In this document: piece by piece, positions 9,914-18,497 of the stretch | Layout: every line of letters starts with the position of its first letter | Numbering within the stretch: the stretch's first letter is position 1 | Origin: VFMC01 sp050248155 | GTDB taxonomy: Bacteria > Actinomycetota > Acidimicrobiia > Acidimicrobiales > Ilumatobacteraceae | Direction of reading: 5' to 3' | Length of the DNA stretch: 64,000 bases | NCBI GenBank assembly: GCA_050248155.1 | Contig: JBFWSW010000015.1 | Location: forward strand, 1 to 64,000 | Translations under genes and position numbers: made by a program | Notes under the pieces: model-generated | What the model was told of the DNA's origin: nothing | The model's input: only the letters and a program-made list of their open reading frames with translations | Database searches by the model: none

Positions 9914-11704
9914 ATGGGCATCGCACCGGTCATCCCCGCCGCACGTGATCTGACGGAGGAGCAGCACCGCGACATCGAGCGGTTCGAGCGCGCCGTGGCC
10001 CAGTACCTGGCCGGGGAGATCTCCGAGGACGTGTTCCGGGTGATGCGGCTCAACAACGGCATCTACGGCCAGCGCCAGGGCGGCACCAACCAGATGGTCC
10101 GCATCAAGCTGCCCGCCGGGACGATCACGCCCGAGCAGCTCGACCTGATGGCCCACCTCGTCGAGACCTACTCGCGCGGCTGGGGGCACATCACCACCCG
10201 GCAGAACGTCCAGATGCACTACGTGGAGCTCACCAAGGTGCCCGACGTGATGCGCGAGCTCGCCAAGGTCGGGCTCACCACGCGTGAGGCGTGCGGCGAC
10301 ACCGTGCGCAACGTGATGGCCTGCCACCTCGCCGGCGCGTGCCCGCACGAGCACCTCGACGTCACGCCCTGGGCCGAGGCCGCGTTCCAGCACTTCGTAC
10401 GCAACCCGCTCAGCCAGCGCCTCCCGCGCAAGTTCAAGATCAACTTCTCGGGCTGCAGCACCGACTGCGGCCAGGCGATGTTCAACGACGTCGGTGTCAT
10501 CGCCGCCACCCGCACGTTGGAGGACGGCTCGATCGAATCCGGCTTCCGCATCTACATCGCCGGCGGGCTCGGGGCGACGCCGCACCCCGCACTGGCCCTC
10601 GAAGAGTTCACGACCCGCGAGGACCTGCTGCCGACGATCGAAGCGGTGCTTCGCGTGTTCGACCAGACCGGCAACCGTGACAACAAGCTGCGCGCTCGAC
10701 TGAAGTGGGTCGTCGACCAGCTCGGCATCGACGAGGTGCGTCGCCGGGTGCTCAAGATCCGCCACACCCTGCCGGCCTCGTCGTCGTGGCCCGGCGGCAT
10801 CCCCGAGATCGTCGCCAAGCTCGGGGACGCGCCCGCCGGCCGCAGTTCGACGATCGACCCGACCGATGTCGGGCAGGGTGTCAGCGTCTCGCTCACGCCG
10901 CGCGACCCGTACGGGCGATGGGTGGCGACCAGCGTGGTTCGTGGCACCGCCAACGGCACGGTGTCGGCCGTCGCGTACGCGGCCCTCGGCGATGTCACTG
11001 CGGCGCAGTTCCGCTCGCTCGCCTCCATCCAGCGCGAGCTCGGTGCCGACGTGCGACTGAGCAACCGCCAGAACGTCGTCTTCCGCGGCCTGACGGAGCG
11101 GCAGCTGCCGGTGCTGTACGCGCGGCTCGAGGCCATCGGCATGGCCCGTCCCGGCGCCGAGCTGGCCCGCGACGTCGTCGCCTGCCCCGGCGCCGACACC
11201 TGCAACATCGCCGTCACCCAGTCGCGCGGCCTCGCCAAGGCGATCGGCGAGCGGCTCGAGGAGGAGGGCCTCGCCGAGGTCGGCGGCATCCGCGTCAACA
11301 TCTCGGGCTGCACCAACAGCTGCGGCCAGCACCACTCGTCCGACATCGGGTTCTTCGGTGCCGAGCGGCGAGCCCACGGCAAGTCGGCTCCCGGCTACCA
11401 GATGCTGCTCGGCGGTTACGTGGGACAGGAGCAGATCCACTTCGGCGAGAAGGCGCTGCGCCTGCCGGCGAAGGCTGCGCCCGAGGCCGTGGTTCGGGTC
11501 GTGCGCCAGTTCGCGGCCGAGCGCGAGGCCGGCGAGACGTTCCGGGGCTGGATGGATCGCTCGGGCGGTGCGGCCACGATCGGCACCGGGCTGAAGGACC
11601 TCGACGTGTTCCCCACCCCCGAGGAGCGGCCCGACTTCTACACCGACTACGACGAGACCGGCCCCTTCTCGGCCGAGGTCGGCGACTCGGAGTGCGCAGT
11701 CTGA
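9914..11704 (+). CDS. Ferredoxin-type sulfite/nitrite reductase (siroheme, 4Fe-4S)
   Basis: A 596-residue enzyme with the two-fold repeated architecture of assimilatory sulfite and nitrite reductases, reducing sulfite to sulfide or nitrite to ammonia with six electrons. The C-terminal half has the cofactor cysteines CPGADTC and GCTNSCGQ (C-x5-C, C-x3-C). Unusually, the N-terminal half also has CHLAGAC and GCSTDCGQ at the equivalent positions, where NirA-type enzymes have lost them. A substrate motif TTRQNVQMHY is present. Sulfite versus nitrite cannot be settled from sequence. The DUF4202 gene directly downstream is probably co-transcribed. Confidence 0.88.
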   Translation: MGIAPVIPAARDLTEEQHRDIERFERAVAQYLAGEISEDVFRVMRLNNGIYGQRQGGTNQMVRIKLPAGTITPEQLDLMAHLVETYSRGWGHITTRQNVQMHYVELTKVPDVMRELAKVGLTTREACGDTVRNVMACHLAGACPHEHLDVTPWAEAAFQHFVRNPLSQRLPRKFKINFSGCSTDCGQAMFNDVGVIAATRTLEDGSIESGFRIYIAGGLGATPHPALALEEFTTREDLLPTIEAVLRVFDQTGNRDNKLRARLKWVVDQLGIDEVRRRVLKIRHTLPASSSWPGGIPEIVAKLGDAPAGRSSTIDPTDVGQGVSVSLTPRDPYGRWVATSVVRGTANGTVSAVAYAALGDVTAAQFRSLASIQRELGADVRLSNRQNVVFRGLTERQLPVLYARLEAIGMARPGAELARDVVACPGADTCNIAVTQSRGLAKAIGERLEEEGLAEVGGIRVNISGCTNSCGQHHSSDIGFFGAERRAHGKSAPGYQMLLGGYVGQEQIHFGEKALRLPAKAAPEAVVRVVRQFAAEREAGETFRGWMDRSGGAATIGTGLKDLDVFPTPEERPDFYTDYDETGPFSAEVGDSECAV

Positions 11705-12288
11705 GCGACCGCCACGACGCGGCCGCGACGGCCATCGACGAGGCCAACTCGGCCGACCCGAACGCCGTCGTGGTGCGCGGCGAATCGACGCCGTTGGCGC
11801 TCGCCCACGGCCGGCTGGCTGCCGAGTGGATCGAGCGACTGCATCCCGGTGCACCCGAGACGTGGTTGCTCGCCGCACGAGCTCACCACCTGCGCCGGTG
11901 GGAGGTGCCGCGCGCGTCGTACCCAGAGGGACGGGGCGGCTACCTGCGCTGGCGCCGCGACCAGAAGGCGCGGCATGCGCACGACGTCGCCGAGCTCCTC
12001 GCGGCGGCGGGCTACGGCGAGGCCGAGATCGCCGAGGTGCAGGCGCTCATTCGGCGAGATGACCTCGCCACCGATCCCGGCGCGCAGGCCGTCGAGGACG
12101 CTGCGTGCCTGGTGTTCATCGAGACGCAGCTCGCCGACGTCGCTGCCCGGATGGATCACGGCAAGCTGATCGAAGTGATCCGCAAGACCGCCCGCAAGCT
12201 CTCGCCGTCCGGTGCGGCGGCGATCGCCGACATCCCCTTGCTCGGAGCCACCGAACGCGCCCTCCTCGCCGAGGCCCTCGGCGCCTGA
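11692..12288 (+). CDS. DUF4202 family protein
   Basis: A product of about 198 residues with the conserved DUF4202 segment HHLRRWEVPRASYPEGRGGY followed by LRWRRDQKARHAHDVAELL. Conserved histidines suggest a metal-binding helical fold, but the family has no firmly assigned function. Its GTG start lies inside the end of the reductase gene (13-base overlap), implying translational coupling and a role linked to the reductase, for example in sulfur or nitrogen assimilation. No strong ribosome site decides the start; GTG 11692 is the most upstream choice that keeps the family N-terminus. Confidence 0.75.
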   Translation: MRSLSDRHDAAATAIDEANSADPNAVVVRGESTPLALAHGRLAAEWIERLHPGAPETWLLAARAHHLRRWEVPRASYPEGRGGYLRWRRDQKARHAHDVAELLAAAGYGEAEIAEVQALIRRDDLATDPGAQAVEDAACLVFIETQLADVAARMDHGKLIEVIRKTARKLSPSGAAAIADIPLLGATERALLAEALGA

Positions 12289-12293
12289 CGCAG

Positions 12294-12411
12294 CCGTGCG
12301 CCGACACGGTCCCCGTGAGGCGCACAGCAGCTGGGTGCGGCCGCAGGCCGCTCCGACGAACTCGACCGACAGGAGAGAGCGAGCGCCAGCGAGCGAACGA
12401 TGGAGGTCGAA
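12294..12411. repeat. 118-bp structured intergenic repeat, copy 1
   Basis: This copy matches 19314-19430 at all but three positions plus one single-base indel. It starts with a strong hairpin (TGCGCC/GGGCGCA-type arms around CACGG/CCGTG), followed by GCGGCC-GCA-GGCCGC. One of the three substitutions falls in the loop of the first hairpin, so the stem is conserved. It lies between the convergent ends of the DUF4202 gene and the VWA gene and could act as a bidirectional terminator or REP-like element. Confidence 0.9.
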
Positions 12412-12414
12412 ACC

Positions 12415-13854
12415 CTATGCGAGCTTCTCGACGAAGGACTCGAGCTGGCGCAGGTTGCGGCACTCGTAGACGCCGTCGGTGTGCGTGCCGTACTCGCCGA
12501 CGATCGAGTCGCCGGTGTTCCAGTAGCTGCGCGGCTCGGGGTTCAACCAGTAGACGTGACGCGCCTTCTGGCGGATCTCCTTCACCACCCACGACTGGCT
12601 GGCGTGGTAGTTGTTGCGCGCGTCGCCGAGCAGCAGCACCGTGGTCTTCGGGCCGATGTCCTTGCCGTAGCGCTCGAAGAACACCTCGAACGCGTGGCCG
12701 TAGTCGCTGTGGCCGTCGACCCACACGACGTCGGCCTCGGTGTTCACCCGGTGCACCGCGTCCTGGATGTCCTCGGTGTTCTTGAAGAACTCCGTCACCT
12801 CGTCGATGCCGTCGATGAACACGAACGAGCGCACCTTCGAGAACTGCCCCTGGATCGCGTACACGAGCATCAGCGTGAACCGCGCGAACGCGGCGACCGA
12901 GCCGGAGATGTCGGCCACCACCATCAGCTCGGGCTTGGCCGGCCGGGGGTACTTGAACTTCGGCTCGGCCGGCACCCCGCCGTAGCTGAGCGAGTGGCGC
13001 ACGGTGTTGCGGAAGTCGAGCGGCCCCTTGCGACCGTGGCGGCGCTTGCGAGCCAGCCGGGCGGCGAGCTTGCGCGTGAGCGGACCGAGCGCCTTCTTCA
13101 GGTTCTGCATCTCGTCGCGTGACGCGTGCATGAACTCGACGTCTTCGGGCAGCGGCTTGCGCAGCGTCTTGGCCATCGCCTCGGCACCGCGATCGGCGAC
13201 GAGCCGTCGGCGGATCTCGGCCTCGATCTCCTTCTTGAACTGCTCGATGCGGTCGTTGTACTCGTCGCGCTCGAGCCGCTCCTCGAGCGGCGTCAGCTCG
13301 CCGCCGACCTGCTCCTTGCTCGCGTCCATGAGCTTGTCGAGCATGCCCTCGAGGTCGAGGTTGCGGAGCGTGCGATACAGGTAGTACGTGCCGCCAACGG
13401 GTCGGCCGGGCTCCATGCCGGCGAAGCGCTGGACGGCCTGCTTGGCGAGCGCGCGCATCATCGCCTGGTCGCCGTTCATGAGCGCCTGCATGAGCATCTG
13501 CGCCATCTCTTCCGGCGTCATCGACTCCATCGAGCCGCCCGCCGCGCCCTTGCCCTCGCCCTGGCGCATCTGCTCTTGCATCTCGCGCCACATCTCGTCG
13601 AAGTGCGACTCGTCGGCGTCCTTCAGCTTGTACTCGGGACCCCGAAGGCTGAAGTACACCTCGAAGACGGTCTCGAACGCACGCCAGTGGCTGTTGTTCT
13701 TGACGAGCGTGGCGCCGAGGGCGTACTTGAACGCCTCGCGGTCCTCGATCGGGATGTGCTGCACCGCCTCCATCGCGTCGAGGTTCTCGGTGAGCGACAC
13801 CGGCAGCCCCGCGTGGCGGAGCTCGGTGACGAAGCCGGCGAGGAGGTCGAGCAT
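12415..13854 (-). CDS. CoxE-like von Willebrand factor A domain protein
   Basis: A 479-residue protein with an N-terminal helical domain (LLAGFVTELRHAGLPVSLTE) and a C-terminal VWA domain whose metal site DISGS sits in MVVADISGSVAAF. The middle is rich in Met, Glu and Lys (SMESMTPEEMAQMLMQALMN) and probably coiled. CoxE-type VWA proteins work with MoxR AAA ATPases as chaperone-like assembly pairs for metalloenzymes or envelope complexes. Here the MoxR gene is immediately upstream, nine bases away, in the same operon. The client is not evident from the neighbours. Confidence 0.88.
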   Translation of the reverse strand: MLDLLAGFVTELRHAGLPVSLTENLDAMEAVQHIPIEDREAFKYALGATLVKNNSHWRAFETVFEVYFSLRGPEYKLKDADESHFDEMWREMQEQMRQGEGKGAAGGSMESMTPEEMAQMLMQALMNGDQAMMRALAKQAVQRFAGMEPGRPVGGTYYLYRTLRNLDLEGMLDKLMDASKEQVGGELTPLEERLERDEYNDRIEQFKKEIEAEIRRRLVADRGAEAMAKTLRKPLPEDVEFMHASRDEMQNLKKALGPLTRKLAARLARKRRHGRKGPLDFRNTVRHSLSYGGVPAEPKFKYPRPAKPELMVVADISGSVAAFARFTLMLVYAIQGQFSKVRSFVFIDGIDEVTEFFKNTEDIQDAVHRVNTEADVVWVDGHSDYGHAFEVFFERYGKDIGPKTTVLLLGDARNNYHASQSWVVKEIRQKARHVYWLNPEPRSYWNTGDSIVGEYGTHTDGVYECRNLRQLESFVEKLA

Positions 13855-13863
13855 GGGTCGCGC

Positions 13864-14730
13864 CTACTTGTCGACGCTGAGCTCTTTGGCGGCCTTGGTG
13901 ATGTCGGTCTGGTACTTGAGCAGGATGTGGAGCGTCTCCTTGGCCTGCTGCGCGTCGATGCTGTCGATGCCGAGCAGCACGAGCGTGCGCGCCCAGTCGA
14001 TGGTCTCGCTGACCGACGGCGACTTCTTGAGGTCGAGCTGGCGGATGCTGCGGACGATGCGCGCGATCTGATCGGCGAGGTGCTCGGTGATTCCCGGGAC
14101 CTTGGTGAGGACGATCTCCTTCTCGCGGTCCATCTCGGGGTAGTCGACGTGCAAGTAGAGGCAGCGACGCTTGAGTGCCTCGCTGAGCTCGCGCGTGTTG
14201 TTCGACGTGAGGAAGACCAACGGGATCTGCTTGGCCGTCATCGTGCCGAGCTCGGGGATGCTGACCTGGTACTCGGAGAGGATCTCGAGCAGCAACGCTT
14301 CGGTCTCGACCTCGACTCGGTCGACCTCGTCGATGAGGAGCACGACGGGGTCGTCGGCCGTGATGGCCTCGAGCAACGGCCGGGTGAGGAGGAACTCGTC
14401 GCTGAAGATGTCGTCGTGGACCTCGCTCCACGAGTCGCTGTTCTTGTCGGCCTGGATGCGCAGGAGCTGCTTCTTGTAGTTCCACTCGTAGAGCGCCTTG
14501 GACTCGTCGAGCCCCTCGTAGCACTGCAGTCGGATGAGCCGCGAATCCGTCATCTCGGCGATCGACTTGGCCAGCTGCGTCTTGCCCGTGCCGGCCGGCC
14601 CTTCGATGAGCACCGGCTTGCCGAGGCGGTCGGCGAGGAACGCCACACCGGCGATGCCCTCGTCGGCCAGGTACTGCACCGACTTCAGCCCGTCGCGGAC
14701 CTGCTGGACGCTCTCGAATCGCTCACCCAT
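13864..14730 (-). CDS. MoxR-type AAA+ ATPase
   Basis: A 288-residue AAA+ ATPase with Walker A EGPAGTGKTQLAKSI, Walker B VVLLIDEVDRVE and sensor 1 FLTSNNTREL. ATG 14730 follows GGGAGA with good spacing, so the longer upstream frame is discarded. MoxR ATPases remodel protein complexes together with VWA partners, and the VWA gene follows after nine bases. The divergent CbbX-like AAA gene starts 94 bases away. Strong family match; substrate unknown. Confidence 0.9.
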   Translation of the reverse strand: MGERFESVQQVRDGLKSVQYLADEGIAGVAFLADRLGKPVLIEGPAGTGKTQLAKSIAEMTDSRLIRLQCYEGLDESKALYEWNYKKQLLRIQADKNSDSWSEVHDDIFSDEFLLTRPLLEAITADDPVVLLIDEVDRVEVETEALLLEILSEYQVSIPELGTMTAKQIPLVFLTSNNTRELSEALKRRCLYLHVDYPEMDREKEIVLTKVPGITEHLADQIARIVRSIRQLDLKKSPSVSETIDWARTLVLLGIDSIDAQQAKETLHILLKYQTDITKAAKELSVDK

Positions 14731-14812
14731 GGCGTTCTCCCATGCAACGCACCCTACCGGCCGACTTGACCTGCAGGTCAATCGAGTTCGCAGGCCAGGC
14801 CGGCGGACGGGC

Positions 14813-14818
14813 CAGACT
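14813..14818 (+). promoter_or_regulatory. -10-like box of the CbbX-like gene (leaderless geometry)
   Basis: CAGACT ends six bases before GTG 14825, the same geometry as at several other genes in the window (A at position 2, T at position 6). Confidence 0.35.
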
Positions 14819-14824
14819 GTCGCC

Positions 14825-16213
14825 GTGACCTCCGGACCGCTCGACCCGTCCGTCGACGCGTTCATCGACGCGATGTGCGACGAGCTCGCCGCACTCAGCT
14901 CGAAGCCCGCGACCTCGTTCGCCCGCGAGGTGGCGGTCGAGGCAGCCAACATCGTCGCAGGCATCATCGATGCCGACGGGCGCCAGACGCAGAGCGAGCT
15001 CGAGGCCTACCTCGACACCCTCGGCCACCGGCTCGACCCGCCACTCCGCGCCACATCGACCGAGCTGCGCGAGTCGAACGTGCTCGCCGGGCGCGCCGCG
15101 TGGTTGCACGAGCCGAGCGTCATGTTCGACCTCCTCGCCCGCGCCGACGCACGATCGGCCACACGTCGCAGTCACCGCTACTACGACCTCGCGTTGCGGC
15201 TCGCGCACGTCACGGCCGCCCTCGACCTCGTGCCGTCACCGGACGAGATCGATGCGATCTCCGTCCTGCGCATGACGATGCTCGGCCACCTCGACTCCCT
15301 CGGCGTCCCCCGGCCCGGTCAGCCAGCGCCGGCGACACCGGCCACGCCCACACCGAGCGCACCCAGCAATGCAGTGCCGGTCGAGGTGGAGCTGCCTCCG
15401 GCGCGGTCGATCGAGAGCCTCCTCGCCGAGCTCGACGAGCTGGTCGGGCTGGCCAACGTCAAGCGCGAGGTCAGTCGGCTGACGAGCATGTTGCAGGTGC
15501 AACAAATACGCGCCGAGCGCGGCCTGCCGACGATGGAGGCGAGCAAGCACCTCGTCTTCAGCGGCAACCCGGGGACGGGCAAGACCACGGTGGCTCGCCT
15601 GCTCAGCCAGATCTACCGTGCTGTCGGTGTGGTCTCGAAGGGCCACCTCGTCGAGACGGACCGCTCGAAGCTCGTCGCCGGCTACGTCGGCCAGACCGCG
15701 CTGAAGACGCAGGCGACGTTGGAGGCGTCGCTCGGCGGCATGTTGCTCATCGACGAGGCGTACGCACTCGCCCGCGGAGGCGAGAACGACTTCGGCCGCG
15801 AAGCGATCGACACGCTCGTCAAGTTCATGGAGGACCACCGCGACGACCTCGCCATCGTCGCCGCCGGGTACACCGACGAGATGCGCGAGTTCATCGAGGC
15901 CAACCCGGGCCTCAAGAGCCGCTTCACCCGCACGATCAACTTCGCCGACTACACGAGCGACGAGCTGGTCGCGATCTTCGTCGGCCTCGGCGAGAAGAAC
16001 CGCTACCACTGCTCCGATCCGGCGCTCGAGCGAGTGCGGGCCCTGGTCGACGCCGAACCGCGAACGCTCGGGTTCGGCAACGCGCGCTTCGTGCGCAACC
16101 TGTTCGAGACCGCGGTCGCGCATCAGGCTATGCGGTTGGCGCCGCTGGCCGACCCCACCGACGAGCAGCTCACCACGCTGACAGCAGACGACATCGTGCC
16201 CGTCGACGACTGA
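14825..16213 (+). CDS. CbbX/SpoVK-family AAA+ ATPase with TerB-like N-terminal domain
   Basis: A 462-residue protein. Residues from about 30 to 160 form a TerB-like helical domain (EVAVEAANIVAGIIDADGRQ). A Pro/Ala/Thr linker near residues 165-185 leads to an AAA+ module with Walker A GNPGTGKTTVARL, Walker B GGMLLIDEAYALA and second region NPGLKSRF. CbbX relatives remodel Rubisco, and relatives with other N-termini serve type VII secretion or sporulation. No such partners are nearby, so the substrate is unknown. The gene may form an operon with the anchored coiled-coil protein, murJ and pspA that follow. Confidence 0.82.
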   Translation: MTSGPLDPSVDAFIDAMCDELAALSSKPATSFAREVAVEAANIVAGIIDADGRQTQSELEAYLDTLGHRLDPPLRATSTELRESNVLAGRAAWLHEPSVMFDLLARADARSATRRSHRYYDLALRLAHVTAALDLVPSPDEIDAISVLRMTMLGHLDSLGVPRPGQPAPATPATPTPSAPSNAVPVEVELPPARSIESLLAELDELVGLANVKREVSRLTSMLQVQQIRAERGLPTMEASKHLVFSGNPGTGKTTVARLLSQIYRAVGVVSKGHLVETDRSKLVAGYVGQTALKTQATLEASLGGMLLIDEAYALARGGENDFGREAIDTLVKFMEDHRDDLAIVAAGYTDEMREFIEANPGLKSRFTRTINFADYTSDELVAIFVGLGEKNRYHCSDPALERVRALVDAEPRTLGFGNARFVRNLFETAVAHQAMRLAPLADPTDEQLTTLTADDIVPVDD

Positions 16214-16233
16214 CGCCCACCAGTAAGCTCCGC

Positions 16234-16914
16234 GTGGTGGACGTGATCGCAATCCTGATCGGGCTCGCGGTCGCGATCGGTGCGATCCTCATCGGGTTGA
16301 AGGTGCGGCGCGCGGCGCGCGCTGCGCCCGGTGATGCCACCAAGCCACGCACGTCCAACGGTCGCATCGATGCCTTCGCCGTCGGAGAGCCGTGGCGCCA
16401 CCACGTCGCCGCCGTGCTGTCGACGCAGCGGCGGTTCGCCGGCATCGTCAGCGGCCTTCCCGACGGTCCGGTGCGCGGGCGGATGGCCGACATCGGCCGC
16501 CAGATCGAACGCAGCGTCGACGAGTGCTGGCAGATCGCCCAGCGCGGCGATCACCTCGACGACACCATCCGGCAACTCGACGGTGCACGACTCCAGAGCG
16601 AGTACGACCGCGCCTCCACCGATGCGCAACGTTCGTCGCTGCGCTCGCAGCTCGACTCGGTCGACCGCGTCCGGTCAGCCCGCGACCAGACCGATCAGCG
16701 GTTGCGCGACCTGCACACGCGTCTCGGCGAGCTCGTCACCCAGGCGGCCGAGGTGTCGACCGGCATCGATCGCACGGCCGAGCTCGGGTCGGCGGTCGAC
16801 GATGTCGTCGTCCAGCTCGAAGCGCTGAACCAAGCCGTCGACGAGGTGAACAACACCGGCCGCTCGAGCTCGTTCGGCACCGGTGGACCAGGCGAGGCGA
16901 CGCCCACCACGTGA
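16234..16914 (+). CDS. Membrane-anchored coiled-coil protein of unknown function
   Basis: A 226-residue protein with one N-terminal membrane helix (VDVIAILIGLAVAIGAILIG) followed by a basic segment, then mostly amphipathic helices (DDTIRQLDGARLQSEYDRAS to QRLRDLHTRLGELVTQAAEV) that look like a coiled coil. It is probably a cytoplasmic-facing anchored protein. No family is recognised. GTG 16234 and GTG 16237 are both possible; TAAGCT at 16224 lies close upstream. The stop shares GTGA with murJ, so it is coupled to the flippase gene and may help envelope assembly. Confidence 0.7.
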   Translation: MVDVIAILIGLAVAIGAILIGLKVRRAARAAPGDATKPRTSNGRIDAFAVGEPWRHHVAAVLSTQRRFAGIVSGLPDGPVRGRMADIGRQIERSVDECWQIAQRGDHLDDTIRQLDGARLQSEYDRASTDAQRSSLRSQLDSVDRVRSARDQTDQRLRDLHTRLGELVTQAAEVSTGIDRTAELGSAVDDVVVQLEALNQAVDEVNNTGRSSSFGTGGPGEATPTT

Positions 16915-18488
16915 GCGGCTTGTTCAAGAGCAACGTCATCGTTGCCCTCGGGACGGCGCTCTCGCGTCTCACCGGCCTCCTCCGTGTCGCGGTGTTCGCG
17001 ATCGTCGTCGGCCAGACCGCGCTCGCCGACGCGTACAACAGCGCCAACAACTCGCCGAACGCGATGTACGAGCTGCTCCTCGGCGGCGTGCTGTCGGCCA
17101 GCCTCGTGCCGATGTTCACCCGGCAGGCCGAGGACGACGACGACGAAGCGACGTCGGCCGTCGTCTCGGTGGCGGCGCTGGCGCTCACAGCACTCACGAT
17201 CGTCGCTGTCGGCGCGGCGCCGTTCATCTTCCACCTCTTCTCGATCGACGTGGCGCAGGGCGTCGATCCCGACGAGTACCGCCGCGTCGGCACGGCTCTC
17301 GCGCGCATCTTCCTCATCCAGGTCTTCTTCTACGGCATGACCGCACTCGGCACCGCGCTGCTGCAGGCGCGGCGCCGGTACTTCGCTGCGGCGTGGTCGC
17401 CCGTGCTGTCGAACATCGTGATCATCGGTGGGCTGCTGCTCGTTCCGAGCACGGTCGACGGTCGCGAGCCGCAACTGGTCGAGGTGCTCGTCAACGATCG
17501 ATTGCGATGGACGCTCGGCCTCGGCGCGACGTTCGGCATCGCGACGATGGCGTTGGCGTTGATGCCGGCGCTGCGCTCGGCAGAGGTGTCGCTGGTGTTC
17601 CGGCCCAACCTGCGCCACCCCGCCGTACGACAGCTCATCTCGCTCTCGACCTGGACGCTCGGCTACGTCGTCGCCAACCAGGTCGCGATCGTCGTCGTGC
17701 AGAACCTCGCCGAGCCCGGCAGCGGCAACGTGAACGCATACGCGCTGGCGTACATCTTCTTCGTCCTCCCCCACGGACTGCTGGCGATGTCGATCGTCAC
17801 CACGTTCACCCCGGAGATGGCGAGCGCCGTCGCCCGTCGCGACCGCGACGCGTTCATCGACCGCACCTCGATGGGCATCCGCCTCGTGGCGCTGCTCACG
17901 TTCCCTGCGGCCGTCGCGATGTTCGTGCTGCGCCGACCGCTGATCGGGCTCGCGCTGCAGCACGGCAACTTCGACGCATCCGACGCGCTCGTGACGAGTC
18001 GTGCCCTCGCCGGCTTTGCGCTGGGGCTGGGAGGGTTCTCCATCTACCTCTTCGCGCTCCGAGCGTTCTACTCCCACGGCGACGCCCGAACGCCGTTCGT
18101 CATCAACCTGTTCGAGAACGCGATCAACATCGTGCTCGCAGTCGTGCTGGTGCGCCGCTACGGAGTCCTCGGCCTCGGCGCAGCCTTTGCCGTCGCCTAC
18201 ATCGTCTCCTCGGTGTGGGCCTTGTACGTCGTGCGCAACAAGGTGCGCGGGTTCACGCTGCCGCCGATCGCCGCTGCCTGCTGGCGCATGGGCCTCGCCG
18301 CGCTGGTCGCCGGTGAGGTGATGTGGTTCGTCGCCCGAGAGGTGGGTGGCAACGCAGGGACCGCGGCGGTGGCCCGTGTGGCCGCCGCCGGCATCGTCGG
18401 CCTCGGTGCGTACGTGGCGCTGCTCGCGGCGCTCGGAGTCGACGAGCTCACCCAGCTACGGGACCGCGTCCGCGCCCGCTTCGCGTAG
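16911..18488 (+). CDS. murJ: Lipid II flippase MurJ
   Basis: A 525-residue polytopic membrane protein with the MATE/MVF fold of MurJ. It starts with the typical SGLFKSNVIVALGTALSRLT and VFAIVVGQTALADAYNSA, and has about 14 hydrophobic helices including AWSPVLSNIVIIGGLLLV and YALAYIFFVLPHGLLAMSI. MurJ flips undecaprenyl-linked peptidoglycan precursor across the cytoplasmic membrane. There is no long C-terminal pseudokinase as in mycobacterial MviN. The GTG start overlaps the previous stop, and the pspA promoter sits in its last codon region. Confidence 0.92.
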   Translation: MSGLFKSNVIVALGTALSRLTGLLRVAVFAIVVGQTALADAYNSANNSPNAMYELLLGGVLSASLVPMFTRQAEDDDDEATSAVVSVAALALTALTIVAVGAAPFIFHLFSIDVAQGVDPDEYRRVGTALARIFLIQVFFYGMTALGTALLQARRRYFAAAWSPVLSNIVIIGGLLLVPSTVDGREPQLVEVLVNDRLRWTLGLGATFGIATMALALMPALRSAEVSLVFRPNLRHPAVRQLISLSTWTLGYVVANQVAIVVVQNLAEPGSGNVNAYALAYIFFVLPHGLLAMSIVTTFTPEMASAVARRDRDAFIDRTSMGIRLVALLTFPAAVAMFVLRRPLIGLALQHGNFDASDALVTSRALAGFALGLGGFSIYLFALRAFYSHGDARTPFVINLFENAINIVLAVVLVRRYGVLGLGAAFAVAYIVSSVWALYVVRNKVRGFTLPPIAAACWRMGLAALVAGEVMWFVAREVGGNAGTAAVARVAAAGIVGLGAYVALLAALGVDELTQLRDRVRARFA

Positions 18489-18491
18489 GCT
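18486..18491 (+). promoter_or_regulatory. -10 box of pspA (leaderless geometry)
   Basis: TAGGCT overlaps the murJ stop and ends six bases before ATG 18498, so pspA can be transcribed separately from murJ as a leaderless mRNA. Confidence 0.55.
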
Positions 18492-18497
18492 CGCTGC

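Noticed and set aside
14731..14967. Longer N-terminus for the MoxR ATPase
   Set aside because: The extra residues lie antisense to the CbbX-like gene and are Ser/Ala/Arg-rich; ATG 14730 has a good ribosome site and matches the family start.
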